Notes under the pieces: model-generated
Databases searched by the model: none
Seen by the model: only the letters and a program-made list of their open reading frames with translations
What the model was told of the DNA's origin: nothing
Program-made: the position numbers and the translations under genes
Part shown: piece by piece, positions 11,336-23,375 of the stretch
How the letters are laid out: each line of letters starts with the position of its first letter
Position numbering within the stretch: the stretch's first letter is position 1
Assembly (NCBI GenBank): GCA_958299035.1
Contig: CATQJL010000001.1
Span: 104,045,661-104,109,660 of the forward strand
Source: Cylicocyclus nassatus
Lineage: Eukaryota; Nematoda; Chromadorea; Rhabditida; Strongylidae
Direction of reading: 5' to 3'
Length of the DNA: 64,000 nucleotides

Positions 11336-12870
11336 TTGTATCATACCTTCGATACATAGAGCCACGTACTCTGGTGACCTACACTTTGAGCGTCATGATA
11401 GAACACAACCTTCACCTAGAGAGAAGTCATCCGGGGCGAAGCCCCGGATATCATGGCATAACTAATGACATATCCATATAGGGAGAGATGTGAATGAGGT
11501 AAATATAGTAGTAACATCCAAAAGAAGCTCAAAAACCGAAGAATTACGTTTTTATGGCCCTTTTTTGCCGAAAAGACTTTTTTTCAAAAATTCAATGAGG
11601 AACTGGAGCAAAATTACTTAATTAATCTTTCTCTAGACTTCGATCGAGCGTTGGAAGTTCATGAAAGCCGCTGGAGTTCAATAGAAACGAGAAACTGCGC
11701 TCAAATCTTGCGCAGAGAGTCGCTACTTGACTGCTGGTCTATCTCGTTATGGAATAATTTTCAAGACCCGCGACGTTGTCAGTGCTCCTGGACGTCTCAT
11801 AAGGATCACAACGATATATAATGTTACAGGGTTTCGTTATGATCCCGCGGAGATCAATGACCAGAGCCAAATGCCCCGTCGGCTCTGGTCTGTCTCCGCT
11901 GCTCGTCTGCGTCTCCGCGACTTGCGCGCTACCTCGCTACCCCAAAAGCGGGGCGCGGGGCATTTGGCTCTGGTACCCTTTTCTTCGTTTTTGGAAGCCC
12001 AATTTCGACAATCTATATATCATATTAAAGCTCTTGATCTCTATTTTCACGCTGACAACGTCGCAAGACTCCTTTTTATGATTTAAACGAGAAATATAGG
12101 AAAAACGGAGTTTTCGAAAACCTCTTGTTTTTTCTTCAGTTCAACTCTTTTCACTCGGTTTTTTTGTGTATTCGATAAATATTGTTTCTTTCTATAATGT
12201 AGACAACGTCGCCGAGCTTACTTCTTTGCTTATGCCGGTTTTTTGTGAAAATTACCAAAAAGTGCGTTTATCTTTACCTTGTTCTTTTTCAATTCTTTTG
12301 CAACGAATTTTCTCCAGCTTAGTCGTTACTTGCTCAGAATGATGAGCGGAAGAATCCAGACAACGTCGCAGGATACGAAATGACCATGCGGGGGGTGAAA
12401 ATTTAAAGGACGCGTCAAAAATCTGATTGGCGTCGATGTGCAGCAAAACTTTTCAGACGTGTTTAACATGTTCAGTTTAGTTGTTGACAAGTTTGCCTTC
12501 TTTCGGTCTCCCAACTACATCCACAGCTAACGCTATTTTTTCAATTAGAAAAGAGCTTTGTTCCTGTTGCCACCCAATTTAACCGGCAATTCTGAAGACA
12601 AAAATGTGCGTAGGAAACCACCAAGATAAGGTTTTAAATTAGGTGATGTGTTAGCCTCTGTTTTATATGAATTTTTCAAGTTTCCTGGTTCAATTCAGAA
12701 CTCTAAATTTCCATCTATTTTCTCTAAAACAGCCTTCACTTTTTATAGGGGGCAAGAACTCAAACAACTATCACTTTCTAGGCTCTGTCTCTTGACTATC
12801 GAAGGTATGGGTTGTATAGTATGATCGACCCCAAGATTCGCGCAGAAGTGGTTGCGGACTCCTGATTAAA
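11336..12870. repeat. Dispersed 1.45 kb repeat, copy 1
   Basis: Diverged copies are at 13920-16460 and 40165-42490. Landmarks are CTTCGATACATAGAGCCA near the start, an 18-bp perfect stem built on CCAGAGCCAAATGCCCCG (11861-11878 pairing with 11956-11973), and several spaced GACAACGTCGC motifs (about 12055, 12199, 12357). The three copies have equal lengths once insertions in copies 2 and 3 are removed. No convincing coding sequence; probably a non-autonomous mobile element. Confidence 0.75.
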
Positions 12871-13440
12871 GGATAAACTTATTGAATCTCTACGTCATAG
12901 CGTTGTCTTTTTTGTAACTTACACAGGGTATGAAGTGAGCAAAGCTAGACGGCTTTCTGCTTCAGAAGGAATCCTCAACTCCAACAAACGCTAAAATCTC
13001 GAATCCTAATTCAATCATTTTCTATGGCGCACCGACCTATGTGACTGCACTCATGTCGTTGCTTATTTACGGCAACGATTATTAGCAAAAATCCGGCGAA
13101 TCAAGTATGACCGCATTGCAACAAGCTCAATCCAACATTGAAAGGTCAGAAATTGAGGTAACAAGCTAATGGATTGGATGGAGTCATAATGGCTGAGAGC
13201 ACAACTCAACTTTTGGTGAGAAAATTGTTGTTTAATTCAGAGGAAGTACAAGTGAGGATAATTTCTCATACGAAATTGCAACACTGTTTAAGAACATTGC
13301 GGGTTTATGGCTTTGACAGTTTATTCAACTAAAATGTGGCTGACAATGCCACTAAGACGAGAAGCTGCCGAAGAGACCTTCAGGAAATTGTCAAGCTCAG
13401 CAACAGCAAGTGACAAGAACCAATGTAAAATATGCTTGCT
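12871..13440. other. Intergenic DNA, nothing recognised
   Basis: No repeat or gene signature identified. Confidence 0.4.
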
Positions 13441-13442
13441 CT

Positions 13443-13563
13443 TTACAATCTTTGAAAATCTGCGCAATCAGTGACCGGCATATCAAGCTCAATATCAGTA
13501 AACAGTAATGTTTTAAGCTTCTCGAACGATAGATCAGCGAAATCCCTTCGAATCATCACGCTT
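13443..13563 (-). pseudogene. Possible orphan exon or gene fragment
   Basis: The minus strand reads RRDFADLSFEKLKTLLFT and then DIELDMPVTDCADFQRL up to a stop at 13443. It follows an acceptor-like TGCTGCACAAG. The composition is protein-like and unlike the surrounding noise, but there is no start, no upstream exon and no recognised family. A chance ORF remains possible. Confidence 0.25.
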
Positions 13564-13919
13564 GTGCAGCAACCTCCCCTCCCCCCTCTTTTTTTTAACC
13601 TACCGCTACAATGCTGTAAAGTAGCAGTAGGTTGCAAAAAGCTAGCTAGCTTTTTGCTACCAAAAATTACTCAACCTCAGTCAAACCTAAACATCTCAAA
13701 GTATGGATGAATCTTGTCTTCCAGTTTAAAGTACTTAGTTGCAATATCATATCATTCGCTTAATCTGAAGCAACAAATGGTTCGCAAATATCCGGTGGGC
13801 AGCACATGACCAAGGTGCGATAAGCCAGGTACAAGGCAAGGCACAAGAACTGAGATTTGTATAAGCTCATATGTAACGGTATAACTCATACCTCTGCTAA
13901 AAGTATTCTACTTCGAACT
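13564..13919. other. Spacer with a short perfect palindrome
   Basis: Contains the palindrome CAAAAAGCTAGCTAGCTTTTTG (about 13636-13657) beside a second small hairpin (AACCTACCGCTAC / GTAGCAGTAGGTT). No gene. Confidence 0.4.
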
Positions 13920-16460
13920 AGGGGAACCATACCTTCGATACATAGAGCCATATACTCTGGTATCCTTCACTTTGAGCGCCAAGAGAAAACACAGCCTTCA
14001 CATGGAAAGGACAGAAGTCATCTTGGGTGGAGCCCCAGATTGTATGACCATAACTGTATATAGGAGTGAAAGTGAATGAGGCAAGTGTAGTGAGTGGCAT
14101 CCAGAAAAAAGCTCAGGAAACCGAAAGATTACGTTTTTACAGCATTTCGCTGGAAGAAAGTTTTGATTCAAAGATTTCCCTAAATTCAGACAAATAACTC
14201 AGCTAACTTTTTTCTACACAGGATTGAATGTTAAAAGTCACGAAAGCTGTTGGAGTACAATGGAATTGAGAAACGCTCAAATCTTGTGCAGAGAGTAGTC
14301 ATGCAAATGCTGGTTAATCTCGTCATGGAGTGATCTTCAACACTTAAGACGTTGTTGGTACTCCTGAGTGTCATGGAATCAAAATGATAAATATTTGCAT
14401 GGCTTTGCTGAGACTCCACAGACTACGACCAGAGCTAAATGCCCCGTAGGATTTGGTTTTTCTCCCTTCTTGTCTGCATATTTACGTGTTGCGCGCTACC
14501 TCGCTATCCCAAACGCGGGGCATGCGACATTCACTCTAAAATGTTTTTTCCGTTGTTTTGAGTCTAGTTATAGCCAGGGTTGAGCGTGGGGTCAGGCGCG
14601 CCCGACCTGGGGATCGTATTGAGGGTAAGACTGAGGTGGGGGGGGGGGTCGTAATTCAGAATCGAATTTGTTAAGTTGGTGAAATACGCGAAGGTGAAGA
14701 AAAAATGCGCTAGTCCGGTGGATATCGCAACCAATGAAGGGATCGGTCATAAACAGCATACGATTGTTTCCAAAATGAAAGTTTCAGCCAAAATTCAAAT
14801 CTTCATCTCTTTTACCTTGACATATGAGGTCGACAAGAAAGTTTGCTGTGTGAAATAGGTATCATTTCCATAATCAGCATGTCAAATTACCTCTATGCGC
14901 TCTACAAACCATTAATTACTGCAGTTTCTAGTGTTTCTCAAGATCTAAAAAACGTGATTTTCAAACGTGATCAACTTGGTTTCAGAAGTGAGAAAAGTCA
15001 GCTTTTGTATACTCATAACAAAGTAATGTTCTCAACAAGTCTATACTACAAATCGGGCTTCATGTCGTTTTCAAACAGTGAAGTAGAAGTGCTGCCAAAA
15101 TTCTATTCGGCGCGTTTTTCACGTTAAGTGCTTCAACTCCTCGGATTAGCACAAGGCCGAAACAAGTCGAATCAAGCTCAAACACATACTGTTGAATCTT
15201 CGAGGGTTGCGCTAGCGAATCACATAAAACTTGGATAGAAAAGCATTTTCGGAAATAAAGTTAATGGGGTCAGGCGCAACCCCTCAAAAGGTCGCCGCCT
15301 GAGCTTTCGAGGGGTTGCGCCTGACCCTTTTAACTTGCCTTCAACACTGAAAATCGCCTTTGATATGAGTATTGAGTGCAAAGCCTCTTCTTGCTATATA
15401 AAATTTGGAGCCAAACACTCCATTCCTGTGAAAAATATAGCTCTGAAAAGAGGACTATCCAGATCTAAAACTTGCCGTCAAGTTGCGTGTGGTTGTGCAA
15501 TCGCAGAAAGTCGGGCCAGCCTTTCAAAAATAGAAACCTGCAGTGAAGGCTGGCCTCCTTCAAAATATAACACCCTGAGGACTTGGACATGAAGCGGAGG
15601 GTCGCTTAGGGGCTTTCACAGGGGGGGGGGGGCGTTTCTGAAAGACTTGTGCCTGACCTCTTGTTCATCCCTGGTTATAGCATCCTATCATATTGAAGCT
15701 TTTGTCTGCTTTCACGCTGACAACGTCGCAAACCAATTTTTTCCATCTAAACGAGGAATCCGACAAAGACCGCGTTTTCAAATTTGTTTTTGGTATGGTT
15801 CTTTTTAAGCGGCTTTCTCATGCATTCGAAAGACCTTGCCAATGCCTGTAATATGGACAACGTCGCATAGCTTACTTTTTTGATTGTGGTGCGATATTTA
15901 ATGAATCCTAGAAGTGCGTTTTTTGCATATCTCTCTATTAGAGTTAAAACAAATATTTTTCACGCTTGGAGGCATTTTGCTCAAAATTTTGAGCAGAACC
16001 AAGCTGAAAACGTTGCCAGAAACAAAAGTTACAAGAATGGGGAAAACTCGAGGGACGCAAGAACTAGATTGGCTTTGACGTGCACTTCAACTTAGTTAAA
16101 TTATAACTTCGCGCATAGCGATTTTTTTCTTGCATAGCTTTTTCTCAAACAAACACCACTTCCAAAATGTGGTTGTTTTTGTGCCAACCACAAAGATCAG
16201 CTTTTCCTCGTTTTCCCATGTTGTTTGCATATTCCTAAAGCGAAATCCTGCAACTCGAAATGCCGCCAAATGAAACATTTCAGAAGCGCAGAGCTTTTCT
16301 CCGGTTATTTTTTTGCTTTTGCCATTTGCTTTGCATCCTTTTTCTTCTCTGATTTCTTATAAACAACCTTCAGTTTTTATGGAAGCAGATATTCAAACAA
16401 CACTTTTGAAGCCCCATATCTAAACTCCTAGGTATGGGGGAACCACAGCTGGAATAATTT
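13920..16460. repeat. Dispersed 1.45 kb repeat, copy 2, split by a hAT-like element
   Basis: Same landmarks as copy 1: TTCGATACATAGAGCCA at 13935, GCTAAATGCCCCG, and GACAACGTCGC at about 15720 and 15855. The element at 14575-15673 interrupts it with a target duplication. Without that insertion the length matches the other copies. Confidence 0.75.
14575..15673. mobile_element. Non-autonomous hAT-like element (1,099 bp)
   Basis: The termini are inverted repeats: CAGGGTTGAGCGTGGGGTCA on the left, CAGGGATGAACAAGAGGTCA on the right read inward. Both sides are flanked by a perfect 8-bp duplication GTTATAGC (14567-14574 and 15674-15681). The CAGGG end and 8-bp duplication are the hAT signature. The interior has poly-G tracts and a hairpin of CAGGCGCAACCCCTC with its complement (about 15270-15327), but no transposase. 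Confidence 0.85.
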
Positions 16461-16690
16461 TTGTGATTTCGCGCTCAAAAGTACACGAATTAACAAGGTG
16501 CGTCGCTCTTAACAGCACTGTTTTGGCAGGTTCACGGAAGCTAGCTCGACGGAGCGAGCGACTGGTATGCCTAGGAAAAAACTACAGCTTGAACAAACTG
16601 TCGATTTAGGTTTGGCAGTTACAGCAATGAGATGTAACAAGAACTAATATAAAAGATGCTTATGTAACAATCTTTGCGTGTACTGCGATA
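16461..16690. other. Spacer, nothing recognised
   Basis: Short unique stretch between the repeat copy 2 and the His-rich gene duplication unit. Confidence 0.4.
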
Positions 16691-16999
16691 GTGATAAACA
16701 CATGCGCAAAGGCCATTCGCACATATCGGAACATCTTATACTCCTCAAATACTAGATTTTTCATGAACAAATTCTCTTCGAACGGTTACCTTAAATACAA
16801 CAATTGATCTCCAGATTTCATTGCAGCCACGGAAGTTTTAAGAGAGAATTGGACAAACACAATAAGACGCTGTACACAAAAAAATTCTGCTGCATTGTTG
16901 CATCAAGCCAAATAAGCTGGCGTAGGAATCCCTCATTCGATGTTTCTCAACATCTGATATGTGTCAGCAGTGCGAGACTTTAAGTGCTGCACTCTGTTC

Positions 17000-18074
17000 A
17001 TCACACTCATCGACGCAACTGTGCTGATTTCTATACAAAATGTTGAGTTTTCAGCTAAGAATGAGCAAGAAACGATGACGTCTGTTGGCTATTTGCAGAG
17101 CAACATATTAGGGGTGCCGTCGCACTCCGTAGGCGTCTGAGCATTGATAAGCGTAGAAGTGTACCGTATAAAAAGGAAGACCATGAATTGAATTCGCTCC
17201 ATCATGAATTTCTCTAACGCACATATTTTTGCTTTCGTTGTCGTCGCCTTCACAAAACCTCTGCACAGAGGAAGTTCCAATTTCAGCAGTGAAGACGATT
17301 CCAAGCACAAAGTAGGCTTCCCTTAGTATCTTATCATCCTTAATCTTCCTGATCATATTTTTTAGCGTCACCATCATAAGCACGGGCACCATCATCATAC
17401 TATCCATCCACGCCGCTCAATCCGACTACTACAACGTCCACAGTGTATGAACAACCAACTACACAAGCTCCTGTTGTGATTACATCAGATCGTATTGCTA
17501 CTGAAGGTGTCCCAGTTACCACTTCGATTGCTGGAACCACCACGGAATCGGAACCTATTACTCGAGCAGAGACGAAGCAAGCACTAAACTCTTTCCTGCT
17601 AGCACATCGATCGCTGCAGAAGTCGTGACCAATGTTGTGACTGTGGAAGAAGGCGTTGTTCCGGCTGTCAGCACCCAAGCAGTAGTCTTAAGAACAGATG
17701 CATCTGTAGCCGAATTTGACGCTGGGTTCGCCTTGACAACAAAAGAAGTAAAAGAACAATAAAAATCCTTGTACACCACCGCAGCTGGATTCTCTTTTTG
17801 AGTTTTTGGTCACTTTGCTCACTGTATGACATATCATGTATTTACTGTACATAATGCAATACTTTCCAAATAAATTTCATATGCCTTCTTTCGATCAAAA
17901 TTATTATCGTAGTACGCTCTCAAAAGCCGAGAACTACTTAGGTTGAGAATAGCATCGACATCGATATCATTATCACGACTGATAAAACCACATGCTGAAA
18001 GCTGGTGCACTTCTCTTATCCGTCAAGCTGTAGCCTCTTGCAGATCTTGTAGCAATAATTGGGCTACTGTAAAT
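17000..18074 (+). repeat. Left arm of 1.1 kb inverted duplication
   Basis: This arm contains His-rich copy 2 and both flanks. It is close to identical, in inverted orientation, to 20072-21150. Homology fades outward to about 16690 and 21270 and stops sharply inside at 18074/20072. The spacer is about 2.0 kb. Confidence 0.9.
17204..17762 (+). pseudogene. His-rich/Thr-rich secreted protein family, copy 2 (two frameshifts)
   Basis: Exon 1 (17204-17311) reads MNFSNAHIFAFVVVAFTKP and onward. A 54-bp intron (17312-17365) follows, then exon 2 starts RHHHKHGHHHHTIHP. Against its near-identical inverted partner at 20383-20943 it has a one-base loss near 17428 (CTCAATCCGAC versus CTCAACTTCGAC) and another near 17574 (GACGAAGC versus GACGGAAGC). 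Together these destroy the Thr-rich frame. Since the rest of the arm is nearly unchanged, the losses are recent or are assembly errors. The stop codon lies inside an AATAAA signal (CAATAAAAATCC). Confidence 0.75.
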
Positions 18075-18761
18075 TACTAGGCTACTGGCGGTTTACGGTA
18101 AGGTTACGGTAGTAATTCTGTACGAACCCAACATCATGGATTATGAAAAATTGTGTTTTGGGGTTATTTCAGGTGCTGATAGCTATTATAGTCTCCACTT
18201 TGTTCACTACTTTCCCACAGTGGGACTAAGGTAGTAGTACGTTGGAATTTTTTGAGAATCAAGAAAATGATGCAAGAAGGCGGTATTAGAATTCGAGACT
18301 ATCATTTTCGTAATCAAAATGCTAAAAAACCTATATATATATAAGGTTTGAGCCTCCTGGGATGAACAATGCGAAAAATCAATAAAATCACTACAATCGG
18401 TGATTTTTGATGGGCTGTCATCAGTCTCGTGCCCACCTGTATTTATTGTGCTTGTGCATGTACACTTGAATTTTCAAAAACAGCACCACTCTGCGAAAAA
18501 TTCGAGCTAAAGTCTGTGCCTTGTCTCTGTCTACGATACAACTACCGTAACATTAGATTACGGCATCTCGGACCAAGACCATTCTGGCGTAAGTTTCGCC
18601 AAGGTGTCCCCAATAATGTGCTAGAACCCCGTAGGATTTCATCGTATACTGGCAAAGCTAGAGCTTCAGAAATCTTACGACTCACCAGTGGGTCATATTG
18701 TCCGAAACGGCAGAACACGTACGACCCACCGGTGGGTCTATTGTTGTGAATGTGTTAGGTT
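18075..18761. other. Spacer of the inverted duplication, part 1
   Basis: No gene supported; the 106-codon ORF at 18429-18749 has no signal or splice context. Holds a perfect palindrome ACCCACCGGTGGGT at about 18724-18737 with a second half-site (CACCAGTGGGTC) near 18684. Confidence 0.45.
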
Positions 18762-19345
18762 GATCTGCGACTCTTCGTTGGCCCAATCTCTTTGAGCACG
18801 TTTTGCGGGAGCGAGTCTGCCATGATCCTTTTTTCATGCTTAAGATTACAACGAGAAGGTGTAACATAGCCAACGTCTGCGCACTACTGTGGTGTCTTCC
18901 TCGCGAATTAGTATGAGATAGTCCGAAAGTTAAAAGCCAATGAGGAATTACTTCAATTTTACAATTTTTGAGCACGCAAGCAGCAAAAAAAGCTTCAAGC
19001 ATTGCACCAGGGACCGAAACAGTTATAAGCATAAGTTGTATGAGCTCCTCCTTCTAGCTGATTGAAATTAGTTCCGATCTGGAGCAGATTTGATGTTCGT
19101 GAAAAGTGCAGGCAGAAAAACCCAAAAAATACACGAAAATCAAGCTTGAAGCTTTTTGAGCATGGTCAAAAATTGCAGAATTGAAGTACATTTTTTCATT
19201 GGCTCTTAACTTTCAAACTATCTCATACTAATTCGCGAGATAGGCACCACAGTAATGCGCAGAATTTTCTTTGGCTATCATGGCAGACACGCTCCCGCAA
19301 AACATACTCAAAGAGATTGGGCGAATAAAGAGCCGCAGACAACTC
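18762..19345. mobile_element. Fold-back element
   Basis: Arms of roughly 150-180 bp (18762-18942 and 19197-19345) are imperfect reverse complements. Examples are GCGAATTAGTATGAGATAG with CTATCTCATACTAATTCGC, and CCCAATCTCTTTGAG with CTCAAAGAGATTGGG. No coding content. Confidence 0.7.
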
Positions 19346-19761
19346 AAAGGCAGTGTCTGGGCAAAAACTCGATTTCTAGAATATGCACTTACCGGCTGTT
19401 ATCCGCAACGCTGAATCCGAAAATCCACATTAGAAGGCGCGAAAACAGCGAGAACATACGTTTTCCAAAGCCGCATAAATTGAAATTCAATGGTCCCCGC
19501 CAAGGCAGAAATGCAGAGTCGCTGCGGGACCCTACATTTTAATTGTGGCGGCAGGATTACTCTGCCGCATAGCAAGGATTCGGGTAGCCCGGAGGACCCC
19601 GCCCCAAGGCGTAACTTCCCCCATTTTTCGGTCGTTTTTCTTGCTTTAGGTTGAGCGTTATGACATCGCTTTTGCGCGATATTGTGTCTGAGGGGGGGGG
19701 GCCACTCTCGCATGGCACTGAAATCCCAAAATACCCCCATCTTGCCCGGACACTGCCTTTG
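19345..19761. mobile_element. Possible small hAT-like MITE (417 bp)
   Basis: The ends CAAAGGCAGTGTCTGGGCAA and, inverted, CAAAGGCAGTGTCCGGGCAA are long terminal inverted repeats with a CAAAGG hAT-type end. The flanking octamers AGACAACT and AGACAAGG match at only 6 of 8 positions, so the target duplication is uncertain. Confidence 0.5.
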
Positions 19762-20071
19762 AGACAAGGGCTTATAAATTATGATGAGGAGAATAACTGT
19801 AATGTCGTAGCGGACCTTAACACTACCAAAGAGAGCTAAAATCCCAGGTTCGCAAACCGATTCTCATCTTATCTTGAATTATAGAATCAAGATCTGGCGA
19901 TAGCAGACGCAAAAGACATTAACAAATGGCCCTCCATAAAACCGCCTACAAAGCATTGAAATTTTCATGCTAACGGCTATGTAGAAAATTGGAAATATAA
20001 TGTGTCAAATAGGTTTCCAAACGCGGTCAATCGCGATTTGTGCTAGTCTTGTGCTAATTACATTACGAAGC
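19762..20071. other. Spacer of the inverted duplication, part 2
   Basis: No gene. From about 19985 the sequence is paralogous to 52090 onward, marking the left edge of the larger segmental duplication shared with the 52-58 kb locus. Confidence 0.55.
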
Positions 20072-20382
20072 ATTTACAGTAGCCCAATTATTGCTACAAG
20101 ATCTGCAAGAGGCTACAGCTTGACGGATAAGAGAAGTGCACCAGCTTTCAGCATGTGGTTTTATCAGTCGTGATAATGATATCGATGTCGATGCTATTCT
20201 CAACCTAAGTAGTTCTCGGCTTTTGAGAGCGTACTACGATAATAATTTTGATCGAAAGAAGGCATAGAAATTTATTTGGAAAGTATTGCATTATGTACAG
20301 TAAATACATGATATGTCATACAGTGAGCAAAGTGACCAAAAACTCAAAAAGAGAATCCAGCTGCGGTGGTGTACAAGGATTT

Positions 20383-20943
20383 TTATTGTTCGTTTACTTC
20401 TTTTGTTGTCAAGGCGAACCCAGCGTCAAATTCGGCTACAGATGCATCTGTTCTTAAGACTACTGCTTGGGTGCTGACAGCCGGAACAACGCCTTCTTCC
20501 ACAGTCACAACATTGGTCACGATTTCTGCAGCGATCGATGTGCTAGCAGGAAAGAGTTTAGTGCTTGCTTCCGTCTCTGCTCGAGTAATAGGTTCCGATT
20601 CCGTGATGATTCCAGCAATCGAAGTGGTAACTGGGACACCTTCGGTAGCAATACGATCTGATGTAGTCACAATAGGAGCTTGTGTACTTGGTTGTTCATA
20701 CACTGTGGACGTTGTAGTAGTCGAAGTTGAGCGGCGTGGATGGATAGTATGATGTTGGTGCCCGTGCTTATGATGGTGACGCTAGAAAATATGATCAGGA
20801 AGATTGAGGATGATAAGATATCAAAGAAAGCCTACTTTGTGCTTGGAATCGTCTTCACTGCTGAAACTGGAACTTCCTCTGTGCAGAGGTTTTGTGAAGG
20901 CGACGACAACGAAAGCAAAAATAAGTGCGGTAGAGAAATTCAT
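20383..20943 (-). CDS. His-rich/Thr-rich secreted protein, copy 3 (intact)
   Basis: Two exons: 20836-20943 and 20383-20781, with a 54-bp intron, giving 168 residues. Residues 1-18 are a signal peptide (MNFSTALIFAFVVVAFTK). Residues 19-36 are Ser/acidic with basic ends. At 37-47 there is a metal-binding-like segment (RHHHKHGHQHH), then a Thr/Ser-rich run (STSTTTTSTV) and a Thr/Val/Ala/Glu-rich low-complexity tail to the end (KEVNEQ). The tail has no cysteine and no further membrane segment. Ser/Thr density suggests O-glycosylation. A TATA box (20971-20980) sits 37 bp before the ATG, leaving a very short leader. A three-codon upstream ORF (ATG AAT TGA) overlaps that leader. The stop codon is embedded in AATAAA. 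The family is not recognised. Secretion is inferred, and metal binding is only a suggestion from composition. Confidence 0.8.
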
Positions 20944-20970
20944 GGTGGAGCGAATTCAATTCATGGTCTT

Positions 20971-20980
20971 CCTTTTTATA
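20971..20980 (-). promoter_or_regulatory. TATA box of His-rich copy 3
   Basis: TATAAAAAGG on the minus strand, at the same distance from the start codon as in the other copies. Confidence 0.65.
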
Positions 20981-21150
20981 CGGTACACTTCTACGCTTAT
21001 CAGTGCTCGAGACGCCTACGGAGGGCGACGCCACCCCTAATATATTGCTCTGCAAATAGCCAACAAACGTCATCGTTTTTTGCTCATTCTTAGCTGAAAA
21101 CTCAACACTTTGTGTAGAAATCAGCACTCACATTTGCGTGGTGGTGAGTT

Positions 21151-23375
21151 ATGCAATGTGTAGCACTCAAAGTCTTGCACTGCTAACACCGATGTTGAAA
21201 AGCATACTAATGAGAGCAACTGATGCACTCAGTGGATGCAAAAATGAAGCAGAACTTTTTTTGTTTTTTTTAGCTAACTCTCTCTTAGAACTTCCGTGGC
21301 AGCAATGAAACCGAGAAGGCAGTTGCCGTGTTTAAGGTAACGGTTTAAAGAAAATCGTTCTGAAAAATCAGTGTTGAAGAAGTATAAGGCATCCCGATAT
21401 GTGTGAACGGCCTTTGTGCAAGTGTTGATCACTGGCTCCGGACATTCAGATAGTTCATACAAGTTTTTTCTCTTTAGTTTGAAGTACAGTACCTTACCAA
21501 AAGGTATGAGTTATACAGTTGTCCTCATAAGCTTATACAAGCCTCAGTTCTTGGGCCTTGCTTTGTTGGACTGTGCTTATCGCAACTCGATCATGTGTTG
21601 CCCACCGGATGTGGGCGAACCATGTGTTGTTACAGATAAGGGAGTGATATGATAGTGCAAATACGTACTTAGGATTGTCCAATAGGAAAAGATTTATTCA
21701 AAATGTGAAAAGCTTAGCTTTTGCTGAGCTTGAGTAATTTCTGTAGCAGATGACCAGCTATTAACTTCACATATTTTGATTTTTATTAGGTTGTTGCAAA
21801 AATAATGTCTTTGCGAATTTTCACTTTGGAAGGCTATAACTTCGTTCATTCTTCATATTTTAGAATGCAGTCAAGATCATCAGAAACAGCAAACTTCTCG
21901 TAATTTAGCGTGCACCTGCTCTTACTGATATCGCAAACGGGAAGAAAACCATGCGTCAAAAAATTGAGGGCTTTTCTTTTAAAAACCTCATTTTTAAGAG
22001 CTTACAACTCCCTGCAAGTTTTGTTCGTAGGGCTGGCAATCAGCTTATTTTGTACTCGCAGGCCATGAGTTTACGTATGTATAGAAAAGACTCTAAAGAA
22101 GGAGTTCTGAAAAGAAAAATAAAAATTCGTAAGTGCTCACTTTTTTAGGCCTATTCGTTGTGAGCTTCGAGTGCCAGATTATGAAAATATGGAATTCTTC
22201 GCGCACTGAGTAGCTAAGTTTCTTTTCAGATATTGTTAAAGTGTGGTTATCTCATACTTACAGAAACGGGCAAAGCTTTGGCGATTGCCTTAATTATGAG
22301 AAATATCTGACCCATAGAATGCCAGCAGCGAGTATCTATTTCGAAGCGTCAATTTCTCAGTCCAGATATCTCCAAAAATCTACTTAAGCACGCGGTAGGT
22401 AAATAATCTTCATCTAATAGAATTGCTATGTTTTTAGAAGAATTCATTTATTTGCTCCTGAATTGTGGTCAAGAAACTGAAAGCTATGAGATTTCGATTT
22501 TGAGTGCGGATGTGCAAAATGCCTGTGAAATTCTCACAGATGAGAATACCAGCTTAATAACACCACCGTTAGAAAGTACATGAAAAGAGGCTTCCAGTGA
22601 TGTGCAGATTCTATACCGTAAAAGAAAGTTTGATGGAAAAAAGTTGTTTGGAACATAGGTTTAGAAAAATGGACATTATTTTTGCAGGAATCTAAAACGA
22701 TTTCATGAAGGTAAACTGTTCATTCACTGCTCCAATAAATACAGAATCTTCCAATCTATCATCGTTCATCGTTTGAATGCAAAATCCGGGAGGAAGAGGA
22801 TGTCTCAAGATCTCTATGTGAGCATCTATCTGATTCTCCTTGGAGCTTCTTCAATCTTACAAAGTTTTTATGGTAATCATCCACAGTTAACCAGTTGTCG
22901 TTGCGCAGAGTGGCAGCGCACACGCTTAAGATACGAAAAATTTGTTAACAAATCTCAACATAGCTATAAAAATAAATGCTCATACAAAATGATTATATCT
23001 CGCTGTACACCTATCACAGTAAGAGCCATAAGTTACTTTGCTTTTGATGATCGTTTGCTGTTAGAGTTGGACACAGGATATGACAAACAGCATAATCTGT
23101 GTGAAAGAAAATAATTTGAAGTAGATTCTGTCCTTAAAAAAGATTGTAAATGCATCAGAGCTGAAGATATAGAACAGATCAGGTGCTGAAATTATTGCTT
23201 GGCAGTCTTCTCAAGTTATAAGTAAGCCTCAAATGACAGTTAGACTTTCGAAAGCTCATATAGACTGGCATTGTCAATTTGAGATTTGATTGAGCAGATA
23301 AGTGAAACATTGAAAGGTGACTAGGCAACATTCGCTCAAATGCTCCTCGGTACCAAAATTGGGCCATTATACAGA
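21151..23375. other. Intergenic block paralogous to 53250-54515
   Basis: Diverged but collinear similarity to the spacer between the His-rich gene and the membrane-protein gene at the 53-54.5 kb locus. Examples are 21280-21700 versus 53380-53790 and 22930-23370 versus 54090-54520. ORFs such as 22773-23114 are not conserved as frames, so I treat this as duplicated non-coding DNA. About 21800-22900 has no counterpart that I recognise. Confidence 0.6.

Larger units (their letters stand above)
20072..21150 (-). repeat. Right arm of 1.1 kb inverted duplication
   Basis: Reverse complement of 17000-18074 with few differences; contains the intact His-rich copy 3. Confidence 0.9.

Noticed and set aside
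22773..23114. 113-codon plus-strand ORF with leader-like LGASSILQSF
   Set aside because: The paralogous block at about 54.1 kb does not keep the frame, and the region behaves as duplicated spacer.
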